From NCBI GenBank assembly GCA_963922815.1, contig CAWUKD010000007.1:1-52063 (forward strand): a DNA stretch of 52,063 nucleotides. Direction: 5' to 3'. Below the pieces are notes generated by a model, which worked only from the letters and a program-made list of their open reading frames with translations, did not search any database and was not told the DNA's origin. Below, in pieces: positions 42,348-51,194 of this stretch (the stretch's first letter is position 1; each line of letters begins with the position of its first letter). Source of the DNA: SZUA-146 sp963922815 (lineage in GTDB: Bacteria; Pseudomonadota; Gammaproteobacteria; Steroidobacterales; SZUA-146). The translations under genes were made by a program, and so were the position numbers.

Positions 42348-43742
42348 ATGACACCTGGAATCGTTACGGCAGCGTACATAGCCGCAATCATATTGTTCAT
42401 ACTCGCGCTCGGTGGTCTGAGCAATCAGGAAACCGCCAGGCGGGGTAACGCGTACGGCATGGTCGGCATGGCGCTGGCGTTAATTGCCACGCTTGCCGGT
42501 ATTGTGACCAAGAATTACACCATTGTATTTGTCATGCTGGCGATTGGCGGAGCGGTAGGTCTGATCCTGGCGCGACGCGTGCAAATGACCGAAATGCCGG
42601 AGCTGGTTGCCATTTTGCACAGTCTCGTCGGCGCGGCAGCCGTGTTGGTTGGCTACGCCAATTTCATGGATCACGGTACGGTTCTGTTTGGCGTGGACAA
42701 GACGATTCACGACGTTGAAACTTACCTGGGTGTGCTGATCGGCGCGGTGACCTTTTCAGGGTCGGTGGTGGCCTTTGGCAAGCTCAGTGGCCGCATTACC
42801 AGCAAGCCTTTGATGCTGCCAGCGCGGCACTGGCTGAACCTCGGTCTGTTAGTAGGCGCCGTGGTTGTTGGCAAAATGTTCCTTGATCAGTCGGCGTCAG
42901 GTAGTGGCATGAGTGCAATGGTCATCATGACCGTCATAGCGCTTGTGTTTGGTATCCACATGGTGATGGCCATTGGCGGCGCCGATATGCCGGTTGTTGT
43001 GTCCATGCTCAACAGTTATTCGGGGTGGGCAGCTGCCGCTACCGGATTCATGCTGAGCAACGATCTGCTGATTGTTACCGGTGCCTTGGTAGGTAGCAGC
43101 GGTGCAATCCTTAGCTACATCATGTGCCGCGCCATGAACCGCAAGTTTTTCTCGGTCATCGCGGGTGGCTTTGGCTCTACCGGTGGCAGCTCCGGCGGTA
43201 GTAGTGAAGAACAGGGCGAGGTTGTGCCGATTCTGGCGCCGGAGACGGCTGAGCTGCTGCGCGAAGCCAAAGACGTCATGATTATTCCAGGCTACGGCAT
43301 GGCCGTGGCGCAGGCTCAGCACACCGTGTACGAAATCACCAAAGCGCTGCGCGACCGTGGTGTTAACGTTCGCTTTGGCATACACCCGGTCGCTGGCCGC
43401 ATGCCGGGTCATATGAACGTGCTGCTGGCCGAAGCCAAAGTGCCGTACGACATCGTGTTTGAAATGGAAGAGATCAACGAGGATTTTCCCAACGTCGATG
43501 TATCCGTAGTGATTGGCGCCAACGATATCGTGAATCCGGCCGCGCTCGACGAGCCGGACAGTCCGATTGCCGGGATGCCGGTGCTCGAAGTCTGGAACGG
43601 TACCGATACGATTGTGCTGAAACGAAGCATGGCTACCGGCTATGCCGGTGTGCAGAACCCGTTGTTCTTCAAGGAGAATACGCGCATGCTGTTCGGGGAC
43701 GCCAAAGAAACACTCGACGAAGTGTTAAAGCAGCTGCGATAA
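42348..43742 (+). CDS. pntB: NAD(P) transhydrogenase subunit beta
   Basis: 464 residues, matching E. coli PntB (462). About nine membrane helices (residues 5-260) followed by the NADP(H)-binding domain III with GYGMAVAQAQHTVYEITKALRDRGVNVRFGIHPVAGRMPGHMNVLLAEA (from Gly315) and GANDIVNPAA. GGGGGCGCAC before the ATG gives a strong ribosome site. Co-transcribed with pntA and followed by a hairpin that may end the operon. Confidence 0.97.
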   Translation: MTPGIVTAAYIAAIILFILALGGLSNQETARRGNAYGMVGMALALIATLAGIVTKNYTIVFVMLAIGGAVGLILARRVQMTEMPELVAILHSLVGAAAVLVGYANFMDHGTVLFGVDKTIHDVETYLGVLIGAVTFSGSVVAFGKLSGRITSKPLMLPARHWLNLGLLVGAVVVGKMFLDQSASGSGMSAMVIMTVIALVFGIHMVMAIGGADMPVVVSMLNSYSGWAAAATGFMLSNDLLIVTGALVGSSGAILSYIMCRAMNRKFFSVIAGGFGSTGGSSGGSSEEQGEVVPILAPETAELLREAKDVMIIPGYGMAVAQAQHTVYEITKALRDRGVNVRFGIHPVAGRMPGHMNVLLAEAKVPYDIVFEMEEINEDFPNVDVSVVIGANDIVNPAALDEPDSPIAGMPVLEVWNGTDTIVLKRSMATGYAGVQNPLFFKENTRMLFGDAKETLDEVLKQLR

Positions 43743-43751
43743 GCGAGTCAG

Positions 43752-43775
43752 CCCGCCTGGTTTTCGCCAGGCGGG
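43752..43775 (+). terminator. hairpin after pntB, probable terminator
   Basis: CCCGCCTGG (43752-43760) pairs with CCAGGCGGG (43767-43775), loop TTTTCG, followed by TTCTATTC. The T-tract is weak, so intrinsic termination is probable but not certain. It ends two bases before the stop codon of the facing gene. Confidence 0.55.
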
Positions 43776-43777
43776 TT

Positions 43778-44296
43778 CTATTCGCCAGACGGTTTCGCCG
43801 GCGCTGGCAGCCGATCGAAAATCTTTCGTTCGTTGGCTTTGGCAAATAACTGCCCGAGCTCTACTTCGGTCTCTTTGACGACATACGGAAACACCAGGGT
43901 CATGGACAGGCCGTCACGATGATCCATCATGATGGCAATGGCGCGGGTCTGCTCAGACTGGCCCGGTGGGACAACGTTGACGTTGGAGACCACAGCCGTG
44001 GCGTAGTACTGGTCGTTCTCGGCGCCAATCCTCAGGTTAATATCCAGCATTTCAATGACTTCGCTGGCAGGGGGCTGATCGTTGTTGAGTCCGTCGATGC
44101 CGGAAATTGTGACGACTTCGCCGCCTTCTTTCATGGCACCACCAAACGGAAAAAACTCGCCGTGATCCAGCAGCAGGTCTTCTGCGATGGGCAGCAGCTT
44201 GTTAAGCATGGTTTGTACGTCGGTTTCGGCGTCTGCCGCAACCAGTGGTGTATGAACGCCAAGCGCCACAAGAGCAATAAGAAGTTTTTTGAGCAT
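43778..44296 (-). CDS. exported protein of unknown function
   Basis: 172 residues from ATG 44296. Signal peptide of about 20 residues (MLKKLLIALVALGVHTPLVAADAE, cleavage after V-A-A). The mature part begins with an acidic helix (ETDVQTMLNKLLPIAEDLLLDHGEFFPFGGAMKEGGEVVTI) and goes on with strands. HGEFFPFGG suggests a conserved periplasmic family, but I do not recognise it. A longer frame starting further upstream is possible; the chosen ATG puts the signal peptide at the very start. Monocistronic, convergent with pntB. Confidence 0.65.
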   Translation of the reverse strand: MLKKLLIALVALGVHTPLVAADAETDVQTMLNKLLPIAEDLLLDHGEFFPFGGAMKEGGEVVTISGIDGLNNDQPPASEVIEMLDINLRIGAENDQYYATAVVSNVNVVPPGQSEQTRAIAIMMDHRDGLSMTLVFPYVVKETEVELGQLFAKANERKIFDRLPAPAKPSGE

Positions 44297-44440
44297 GGTT
44301 CTGATTCGGTTCAACAGGATGCGCAAAGTGTACCTGCTTTGCATGGATCAGTTGAGGCCTGCGGGTAAACGAGTGTTACGGTTGCCGCACAGCCGATGCG
44401 GAGCCTTCTGAAACAACGAGGTAGCTGCTTTGGGGTGGTT

Positions 44441-45490
44441 TCAGGCCTCGACGCCCGAGGCGGTAATCGCAGGATCGCGTTCGTGAGGAAAGCGCGCCAT
44501 ACGGACGCAATTTCGGCCTTTTTCCTTGGCTTCGTACAGCGCAACATCAGCACGACCCAGCCATTCCTTCGAGGTTTCTCCGAGCACCAGTTCCGCCACG
44601 CCGATCGATATGGTCACCGAAATGTCGTGGATGCAGATCTCTTCAGCGACATGGGCGCGAAGGTCTTCGGCGAGCGCCGCAGCATCACGAATATTCTCGT
44701 TGTTCACGACCACGACAAATTCCTCGCCGCCGATCCGATACAGGCTGTCTGTTTGCCGAATTCGTTTTGTGATGCGTCGGCACAGCGATATCAGCACGTC
44801 GTCGCCAACGCCGTGTCCATAGCGGTCGTTAATGCTCTTGAAGCGATCAAGATCGATCAGTAGCAGGGAGCTTGGCGTACCAATGCGGCTGCGAAGAGCC
44901 GCCACGCGGTCCATTTCAAGCAGCAGACCACGCCGGTTACCGGTGCCGGTCAAAGGGTCGTGCGCCGCCAGTTCCATGAGCTGCTCCTGCTGGAATAGCG
45001 ACTGGCTGGCGAAACTGTACGCCACCGAGTTGGTGATCAGCAGCGTCACCAGAACTGCCCCGAGGTGCGCAAATTCCATGGTGGGGATTAATGCGGGCAG
45101 CAGCGCCAGGACGGCGGGTACGGCAAGCAGCAGCGCTTCCTTGGGCTTGATCAGATAAAACGTGACCATCATGGCAGGGTAAGTCCAGAACACCTGCATG
45201 GGCCCTTTGAGGTACACCGTAAGCAGCGCACCCGTCAGAACCAGCGCCGACAGGTAGATGCTGGCTGCGCGTACCTTGTGCGTTCGAAACACGAACACGG
45301 CCAGGCAGGCCATGGACAACACGATGACGCTGTCGATGGCTCCCATGATCCATTCGCCGCGCAAAAAACGCATGATGGCGAACGGCAGTATGCCCAGCGT
45401 GCCCGCCGCACACAGAATGAGCGGAAGTATTTCTTCTGGTTGAATTTTTTCTATGCGCATAGTGTTTGCTTGAGTTCTAATTGATTCCAT
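44441..45490 (-). CDS. membrane diguanylate cyclase (GGDEF domain)
   Basis: 349 residues. N-terminal about 165 residues hold five or six membrane helices, with no recognised sensor motif. Then an active GGDEF domain: the motif is GGEEF (254-258) in YRIGGEEFVVVV, with the substrate-binding DLDRFKSINDRYGH before it. The inhibitory site RxxD is present exactly five residues before the motif (R245-Q-T-D248), so product feedback is likely. It makes cyclic-di-GMP from two GTP in response to an unknown membrane signal. ATG 45460 is an alternative start; neither has a good ribosome site. No EAL or HD-GYP partner is encoded nearby. Confidence 0.93.
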   Translation of the reverse strand: MESIRTQANTMRIEKIQPEEILPLILCAAGTLGILPFAIMRFLRGEWIMGAIDSVIVLSMACLAVFVFRTHKVRAASIYLSALVLTGALLTVYLKGPMQVFWTYPAMMVTFYLIKPKEALLLAVPAVLALLPALIPTMEFAHLGAVLVTLLITNSVAYSFASQSLFQQEQLMELAAHDPLTGTGNRRGLLLEMDRVAALRSRIGTPSSLLLIDLDRFKSINDRYGHGVGDDVLISLCRRITKRIRQTDSLYRIGGEEFVVVVNNENIRDAAALAEDLRAHVAEEICIHDISVTISIGVAELVLGETSKEWLGRADVALYEAKEKGRNCVRMARFPHERDPAITASGVEA

Positions 45491-45799
45491 TCAATAGGGT
45501 CAAGGCCGTGCAGAACCGGCCGTTGCGGACACGCACATGAACACCTCACAGCGCGCCTGATTTGCCCCCCGACAAATGCTCTTCATCAAGATAAGCGATG
45601 AGAATCAGTAAAAACCCTCATTCGCGTCACAAATTTTCACAAAGGCAAGACCGGATCTCGCCCAGCCGCCACCGTTTGGGGATAACAGCATGATTACTCA
45701 GAAAATGGTGGCTGAGCGGGCTTAAGGGGAAACCGGGTTCGATTCAATAGTTATGTAAAGTCTGATCGTGAGCCGTTAAAACCGGTTAAGCGATTTGCG
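45491..45799. other. gene-free stretch upstream of the diguanylate cyclase gene
   Basis: About 300 bases with no protein-like frame. It should hold the cyclase promoter (minus strand). GGTTCGATTC at about 45737 looks like a tRNA T-loop but has no matching arms. I see no riboswitch I can name. Confidence 0.3.
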
Positions 45800-46336
45800 C
45801 TAAATCAGGGCCCGTTCCGGAAAATCGATCGCTGTTTCCGCGATGCCGTTAATCGTATTCGTCATGATGTTCTTCACAACCTGTCCTACGACTTCGATGA
45901 CTTCTGCCTGGCTCAGTCCCGCTTCCAGCGCGCGCCGAATAGCCGAGTTGTCGCCATGACCATGGTTGCCGTTTACAGAGATGGCAAGATTCAGCACGGC
46001 CTGTTCGAGAGGGTCTTCCGATTTGCCCTTCTGCGCCTCAACGATATCTTCTTCACTCATGCCAAGACCGGCGGCAATCGCCGAGTGTGCCGACACGCAG
46101 TAGCCACAGCTGTTGTCATTGCCTACTACCAGCGCAATTTTTTCAATCAGGTGCTTGCTCAGCGAGCCTTTTGCAAGTTCACTGTCCAGAGCCAGCTGAC
46201 CTGCCAGAGTGGAAGGCGCCTGTGCCATGACGCCATAGATATTCGGTACCATTCCCAGCTTGCGGTGAATGCTTTCGAGCAAATCCTTCGCGAGGCCCTG
46301 GGCCGAGTCTATGTTTACCAAGTCAAATTCAGACAT
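45800..46336 (-). CDS. carboxymuconolactone decarboxylase / AhpD-like family protein
   Basis: 178 residues, all-helical. The redox site is C77-G-Y-C80 in NSCGYCVSAHSAIAAGLGMSEEDI, with His84, the AhpD-type CxxC plus His arrangement. In this family such proteins act as alkylhydroperoxidases or peroxidase-related reductases, rarely as true decarboxylases. AAGGAAATGGT right before the ATG gives a good ribosome site. Single gene. The cytoplasmic peroxide defence role is inferred from the CxxC. Confidence 0.88.
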   Translation of the reverse strand: MSEFDLVNIDSAQGLAKDLLESIHRKLGMVPNIYGVMAQAPSTLAGQLALDSELAKGSLSKHLIEKIALVVGNDNSCGYCVSAHSAIAAGLGMSEEDIVEAQKGKSEDPLEQAVLNLAISVNGNHGHGDNSAIRRALEAGLSQAEVIEVVGQVVKNIMTNTINGIAETAIDFPERALI

Positions 46337-46459
46337 ACCATTTCCTTGTTTTTGACAGCGTCGAGCACGAATACGGAATGTGCCAACTTAACCTCACGTG
46401 GTCAACCGAATTAAGCTCTGAAGACTCCGTGGTGTAGTACAGAAGTAATTGTCCGGTCT

Positions 46460-47137
46460 TCAGTCGCGCGGAGGAAGCGCGCCGCTGCGGGTCTCTCCCT
46501 GCTGGTTTGCCTGCCAGTATTCCATTGAATCAACGTTCAGACAGGTTAGCCATTGATCCCCGTAGGCATACGTATCGAGGCAGACGGTGTGCCCGAAGTC
46601 GCCGATTTCTCCGCCGTACTGGGTGGTGTGGCCACATATCACCAGTTGACCCGTTTTATAGGGTTTCGGCTTTGTATTCTTCTTCCAGTACAGCATCCGG
46701 TCGTTCTGATCCTGAAGTGGAACTTTTGGCTTAACGCTGGCGTGTACATAAATGTGTTCATCCGTGGCGAAGTAGGGAAGCGTGTCCTCGAGAAACTGCC
46801 AGTGTGAGTCAGGAATACACTGAGCCCAGTCGCTGCCGTCTTTGAACGCGTAGGAATGCAGCGTTTCTTCTCCGCCGAAATGCTGCCACGAGAAAAACTT
46901 CTCCGGATGTTCCCGTGCATCGAGCATCATGACTTCGTGATTTCCCCGCAGAGCGACGAGTCGTGCGGGACCCTCGTAGTTCAGCGCCCATTCAATGACG
47001 CCCCTGGAGTCGGGTCCGCGGTCAACGTAGTCACCGAGCAGTACCAGAGTGTCGTCGTCGTTCAGCGGAAGACTGCTGACTACATGTTCGAGTGCAGTCA
47101 GGCAGCCATGTATATCGCCAATTGCATAATGTGCCAT
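46460..47137 (-). CDS. metallophosphoesterase, serine/threonine protein phosphatase-like
   Basis: 225 residues with the full PPP signature: GDIHG (7-11), GDYVDRG (35-41), GNHE (65-68), and HxH-type metal ligands in YVHASV and ICGHT. The size and the order match bacterial PrpA-type phosphoprotein phosphatases, related to diadenosine tetraphosphatase. It binds two metal ions and probably dephosphorylates proteins or nucleotides. It is the only candidate in this window to act on the phosphopeptides read by the FHA protein at 5.4 kb, though there is no direct link. Followed downstream by an empty 120 bases. Confidence 0.9.
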   Translation of the reverse strand: MAHYAIGDIHGCLTALEHVVSSLPLNDDDTLVLLGDYVDRGPDSRGVIEWALNYEGPARLVALRGNHEVMMLDAREHPEKFFSWQHFGGEETLHSYAFKDGSDWAQCIPDSHWQFLEDTLPYFATDEHIYVHASVKPKVPLQDQNDRMLYWKKNTKPKPYKTGQLVICGHTTQYGGEIGDFGHTVCLDTYAYGDQWLTCLNVDSMEYWQANQQGETRSGALPPRD

Positions 47138-47228
47138 AGAGTCAGATCCGGACTATGTCGCGAAGAAGTAAGGAGAGAGTGTTCGATTCTGCGGAAGCGT
47201 CGAAGTTCAGGTTTTGCGTTGGTCGAAT

Positions 47229-47438
47229 TCAGGCGGGCTGATCGGGAATAAGATCGCTTTCAAGGCGGGAAATGTTGTCCTTGATGTAAAGCTTGCGCCG
47301 CTTGAGTCGACGTAAATGTAATTGGTCGACGCAGGGGTCTTCGCTCATTCGGACGATCATGGTATCCAGGTCACGATGCGCGACACGCAGCTCTTTTAGC
47401 TTCGCGACATCTTTGAAACACTCGGTGTCGATTGTCAT
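47229..47438 (-). CDS. YdcH-like DUF465 family protein
   Basis: 69 residues, two charged helices forming a hairpin, LHLRRLKRRKLYIKDNISRLESDLIP near the end, the DUF465 signature (basic stretch followed by LKDxIxxLE). N-terminal FKDVAKLKELRVAHRDLDTMI. Small cytoplasmic protein of unknown function, common in Proteobacteria. On the minus strand, 90 bases upstream of the phosphatase gene, so the two may be co-transcribed. Confidence 0.85.
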   Translation of the reverse strand: MTIDTECFKDVAKLKELRVAHRDLDTMIVRMSEDPCVDQLHLRRLKRRKLYIKDNISRLESDLIPDQPA

Positions 47439-47594
47439 GGCGCCTGTTGTCCCGATGCTGCTCGTTAGGGGGTGCTACGTTATCCAGCCCCCTAGTTTAC
47501 ACCGGGGTTTCAGCTGCGGCATCTATAAAAATCGGTCGGGCTTCCGCCTCTCTGATGCGATGCAATAATTGAGGTTGCGTACGTGCAACTGTAC

Positions 47595-47900
47595 CTAGTG
47601 GATTTCTCGGGCCTGAAGGCCCAGATTCAGCACGTCGCTGCCTGCGAAAACCACGAATCCCTGGCGCCGGTTTTCTCCGTCGTCGCTGTAATCAAATACG
47701 AACACGCGTCGAAACCGAAGGCCTTTGGCCGTGTTGACGATGCTCAGCTTGGCAAATGAAACGGTGCCATCGAGAAACTGAACGTCGGCTCTGCGACAGC
47801 CTTGCTGAGCCACGGTGTTCGCCATTTCGCGTATGCGCATCGTGTCGTACCAGAACCACGCCGCTGACAGCAGTCCCGCCAGTATTATGTAAGGCAGCAT
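47595..47900 (-). CDS. DUF3301 family protein
   Basis: 101 residues. One N-terminal membrane helix (MLPYIILAGLLSAAWFWYDTMRIREMA, about 3-18), then ADVQFLDGTVSFAKLSI and RFRRVFVFDYSDDGENRRQGFVVFAG, the DUF3301 pattern. Single-pass inner membrane protein with the body in the cytoplasm by the positive-inside rule (R/K right after the helix). Its ATG lies 2 bases after the cysQ stop, so it is translated from the cysQ message. Function unknown. Confidence 0.88.
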   Translation of the reverse strand: MLPYIILAGLLSAAWFWYDTMRIREMANTVAQQGCRRADVQFLDGTVSFAKLSIVNTAKGLRFRRVFVFDYSDDGENRRQGFVVFAGSDVLNLGLQAREIH

Positions 47901-47902
47901 CG

Positions 47903-48700
47903 TTAGTCGGCGATTGCGAGGTGCTGTAGCCAGTCGACGGACGAGTCGCCAATGACAAAAAAGTGCGGATTCAAAATGTTTGGACTCGCGTTGTACATAA
48001 CCCGGTTCCCTTCCAGATCGACAACCTTCCCGCCAGCGGCTTCAACGACGGCGTGCGCGGCGGCCGTGTCCCATTCCGAGGTAGGTCCAAGGCGTGGATA
48101 CAGGTCGGCTTTACCGGCGGCAACCAGGCACAGTTTCAGTGAACTGCCCATGGCCGTCATTTCGTGTTCGCCCAGGCGTTCAAGATAACCGTCGAGCAGC
48201 TCGCCGCGGTGTGACCGACTACCGACAACAACCGGTGTTTTGGCACAGGGTCGTACGGTAATCGGCGTTCGCGCACCCTTCTCGATGACCATTGCACCGG
48301 TGCCTTCTTCACCGCAGTAGGTCACGTTAGTCACCGGTACGTGTACAACGCCCAGCACGGGCTTGTGCTGGCGAATCAGCGCGATGTTGACGGTGAACTC
48401 TCCGTTGCGCTTCACGAACTCCTTGGTGCCGTCCAGCGGGTCCACAAGCCAGTAAGGGTTCCAGTGTTTACGCTCTTCCCATTCAATGGACGCGGATTCC
48501 TCCGACAGTATCGGGATATCGGGGGTCAGCGCCTCCAGTCCGGCAACAATATGTCGATGTGCCGCAAGATCCGCCGCAGTCAGCGGCGACTCATCTGCCT
48601 TGTGCTCAACGTCAAAGTCGGAGTCATAGATGTCGAGGATTTTCTCCCCGGCGCCAACGGCGATTTCGATTACAGGTTCGAGCCAGTCGATGTAGTGCAC
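47903..48700 (-). CDS. cysQ: 3'(2'),5'-bisphosphate nucleotidase CysQ
   Basis: 265 residues. Metal-binding FIG-type motifs are present: LSEESA, DPLDGTKEFVKRNGEFTVNIAL and the C-terminal EWDTAAAHAVVEAAGG. It hydrolyses 3'-phosphoadenosine 5'-phosphate to AMP and phosphate, clearing the by-product of sulfate assimilation and acyl-carrier-protein modification. The start is GTG 48700 with a strong AAGGAAG site. It heads a two-gene unit with DUF3301 and diverges from yrfG, only 44 bases away. Confidence 0.95.
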   Translation of the reverse strand: MHYIDWLEPVIEIAVGAGEKILDIYDSDFDVEHKADESPLTAADLAAHRHIVAGLEALTPDIPILSEESASIEWEERKHWNPYWLVDPLDGTKEFVKRNGEFTVNIALIRQHKPVLGVVHVPVTNVTYCGEEGTGAMVIEKGARTPITVRPCAKTPVVVGSRSHRGELLDGYLERLGEHEMTAMGSSLKLCLVAAGKADLYPRLGPTSEWDTAAAHAVVEAAGGKVVDLEGNRVMYNASPNILNPHFFVIGDSSVDWLQHLAIAD

Positions 48701-48744
48701 AGCAGACTTCCTTAAAGATGGTTAACCCCGCTAGTATAGCCAAC

Positions 48745-49440
48745 ATGGCTACTCCTATGCTTCAGGATATTAACTGGCAGGAAATCGATACCGTGTTACT
48801 CGACATGGACGGTACCCTGCTGGATCTCGCGTTCGATACACGCTTTTGGCTGCAGACGCTGCCGGCCCATATTGCGCAGGAAAAAGGTATTGCGGTTGAA
48901 TCGGCGGTTAATCAGGTGGTCTCGCACGCCGACCGCACGCGTGGCACGCTCGACTGGTACTGCCTCGATCACTGGACTCACTCGATTGGTGTAGACATCC
49001 GCGCGGTCAAGCAAACCCAGAGCCACCTGGTGCGATGGCTGCCCGGTGCGGAGGATTTTCTGGTGGCCCTGTCAACGCTGCCGGCAAGACGAATTCTGGC
49101 CACCAACGCGCACCCGTTCATTCTGGCGATCAAGCAGGCCGAGGTTCAGGTGCAACGCTATTTTGATCGCGCCATAACCTCGCATGATTTTGACGCACCG
49201 AAAGAGTACCCGGAGTTTTGGCAGTCGCTGGAGCGCAGTTTTGGCATTGATCTCGATCGCACAGTGCTGGTGGACGACAGCATTAACGTGCTGGAGGCCG
49301 CGCAGAAAGCCGGCGTTGGTCATTTAGTGGAAGTCATGCATCCGGATTCTGTGTTCGCCAAGCAGGGCAGTGGCGCAGAGTACGGGCTCTCTGTGATCGA
49401 AGTAGGCAGCGTGGCCGAGATTACCCCGACTCTGCCATAG
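48745..49440 (+). CDS. yrfG: HAD-family GMP/IMP nucleotidase YrfG
   Basis: 231 residues from ATG 48745. HAD motifs in order: D20-M-D22-G-T-L-L-D-L, motif II TNAHP, Lys in the conserved third region, and LVDDSINVLEAAQKAGV. The segment DWYCLDHWTHSIGVDIRAVKQTQSHLVRWLPGAEDFL is typical of YrfG rather than of other HAD phosphatases. E. coli YrfG dephosphorylates GMP and IMP. ATG 48718 and ATG 48757 are alternative starts; the latter aligns best with E. coli. It joins cdd and ppnN as a salvage-related gene of the window. Confidence 0.88.
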   Translation: MATPMLQDINWQEIDTVLLDMDGTLLDLAFDTRFWLQTLPAHIAQEKGIAVESAVNQVVSHADRTRGTLDWYCLDHWTHSIGVDIRAVKQTQSHLVRWLPGAEDFLVALSTLPARRILATNAHPFILAIKQAEVQVQRYFDRAITSHDFDAPKEYPEFWQSLERSFGIDLDRTVLVDDSINVLEAAQKAGVGHLVEVMHPDSVFAKQGSGAEYGLSVIEVGSVAEITPTLP

Positions 49441-49501
49441 CGTAAGCGGGTTCAGATCTGCGTTGTCACAAAGGCCGGAGCGCCGTAGTCGTCACAGGGC
49501 T

Positions 49502-49530
49502 CGTCATTGCGAGCGAAGCGCGGCAATCTC
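49502..49530. repeat. REP-like palindromic repeat
   Basis: CGTCATTGCGAGCGAAGCGC, continuing with GGCAATCTC, is an imperfect palindrome (ATTGC/GCAAT outer arms) of a type I know from many unrelated bacterial genomes as a short, dispersed extragenic repeat. It sits between the convergent yrfG and rhlB genes, 23 bases before the rhlB stop. I see no further copy in this window. Confidence 0.6.
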
Positions 49531-49552
49531 CTGCCGGTTTGATGCTTTCCGA

Positions 49553-50920
49553 CTAGCTGTTGCCGGACGAGCCTGGGTTGCCGCCACCGGGCTTGCGAGA
49601 GCCGCCGGAAGGCTTGCGCCGGCTGCCACGACCGCCACCGGGCTTGCGTGAACCGCTCCCTGAATTGCGCGGGCCACCGCGACCACCGCCGCCACCGCCA
49701 CGTCGTCCGGCAGGGCGCGGCTTGCGCTTGATGACCGGAATGGTGATATCGGCCAGCAGCTCTTGCTCAACGGGTTCCATCGGGAGTCGATAACCGACGT
49801 ACTTTTCAATGTCGGGCAAACCCTGTGCGTAGTTTTCGCATCCGAAGCTGATCGCATCCCCGTGTGTACCTGCCCGCGCGGTACGTCCGATTCGGTGTAC
49901 GTAGTCTTCCGGGTCCTGCGGCAGGTCGTAGTTGAATACGTGGCTGACGTTGTCGATGTGCAGCCCGCGCGAGGCGACGTCTGTACCGACCAGAATTTGC
50001 AGTTCGCCGCTCTGGAACTGCTTGAGCATGCTCATGCGTTTCCTTTGGGGTACGTCGCCGGAAATTGCCAGAGCGCTAAAATCATTGGCCTGCAGCGTGG
50101 CCTGCACCAGTTCGGCGGCTCGTTTGGTGTTGACAAACACCATGGTCCGGCTGGGGTCGGTTTTGCGCAGAATGCCGACCAGAAGACGCAGCTTCTCATC
50201 GTTGGCCGGGTAGTAAATCACCTGTTTGATACGGTCGGCGGCTATGGATTCCGCTTCGATACGAATCAGCTTGGGATCATTCATGTGTTCATAGGCCAGC
50301 TCGAGAACGCGCTGAGCCAGCGTTGCGGAGAACATCAGGTTAAGGCGTTTGTCGGCATCCGGCAGGCGTCGCAGCACATAGCGAATATCTTTGATAAAGC
50401 CGAGATCGAACATGCGGTCGGCTTCGTCCAGAATCAGAACCTGAACGTGGTTCAGGCCAAACACTTTTTGTTTGAAATAGTCGATCAGGCGTCCGGGTGT
50501 TCCAATCAGGATGTCTACGCCGTTCTCGATGTCCTTGCGCTGCTTTTCGTAGTCGGTGCCCCCAAAGGCCAGGCACAGCTTGTAGTTACAGCCATCGTTC
50601 AGAATGACCGCATCATTATAGATCTGGATGGCCAGTTCCCGGGTTGGCGCCAGAATGATCGCTCTTGGATCGTTCTTGCGGCGGCCATCAGCGGGCGGGT
50701 TCAATTTGAGTTTCTGCAGCATCGCGAGCAAAAAGGCCGCGGACTTTCCGGTGCCGGTTTGCGCCTGCCCGGCGACATCGCCACCGGCCAGAGCCACAGG
50801 GAGAGCATCGGCCTGTATCGGCGTGCAGAATTCAAAGCCGGCGGTTTCGACGCCTTTGAGCACATCTGGGTGCAATCCCAGGCTTGAAAATGAGGTTTCG
50901 GACAAATGTGTGGAGGTCAT
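49553..50920 (-). CDS. rhlB: DEAD-box RNA helicase RhlB
   Basis: 455 residues. Helicase motifs: Q-motif region FCTPIQADAL, AQTGTGKS (53-60), APTREL, GTPGRLID, DEAD (165-168) in LILDEADRMFDLGF, SAT (198-200), and DYVHRIGRTARAG in the second domain. The phrase LGLHPDVLKGVETAGFEFCTPIQ at the start and the match in length over the core point to RhlB, the RNase E-bound helicase. The last about 60 residues (from RKPRPAGRRGG on) form a long Gly/Arg/Ser tail with RGG-like repeats. Divergent from trxA-rho, the order commonly seen in Gammaproteobacteria. Confidence 0.93.
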   Translation of the reverse strand: MTSTHLSETSFSSLGLHPDVLKGVETAGFEFCTPIQADALPVALAGGDVAGQAQTGTGKSAAFLLAMLQKLKLNPPADGRRKNDPRAIILAPTRELAIQIYNDAVILNDGCNYKLCLAFGGTDYEKQRKDIENGVDILIGTPGRLIDYFKQKVFGLNHVQVLILDEADRMFDLGFIKDIRYVLRRLPDADKRLNLMFSATLAQRVLELAYEHMNDPKLIRIEAESIAADRIKQVIYYPANDEKLRLLVGILRKTDPSRTMVFVNTKRAAELVQATLQANDFSALAISGDVPQRKRMSMLKQFQSGELQILVGTDVASRGLHIDNVSHVFNYDLPQDPEDYVHRIGRTARAGTHGDAISFGCENYAQGLPDIEKYVGYRLPMEPVEQELLADITIPVIKRKPRPAGRRGGGGGGRGGPRNSGSGSRKPGGGRGSRRKPSGGSRKPGGGNPGSSGNS

Positions 50921-51194
50921 ATTGGGGCCAGGTGTTGATTTTGTGGCGAAAAGGCTTGCATCTTAGGCGGATTGCAGTCCAAAATAATGCTCATTACATT
51001 GAGCTTCGCCGAATCTATCGCGAGGCGAGAAACAGGCAGCGCACGTAAAACATCCGGAACATTGTGCCTTATCCGGTTCGCGCCGTCACTGTTATTACCA
51101 GACTCCTTTTTTACCCCCACGACTATTCGCCGTATTTCAGGGTTCCCACAATAATTTCTAAAGAGCACACGTTAATTTTCGGAGGACTATCGCA

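Noticed and set aside
45730..45750. tRNA T-loop-like word GGTTCGATTC
   Set aside because: No acceptor, D or anticodon arm can be folded around it.
49763..50887. Long plus-strand open frame (374 codons) opposite rhlB
   Set aside because: Antisense to a clearly conserved DEAD-box helicase; its translation has no recognisable family and reflects codon bias of the real gene.
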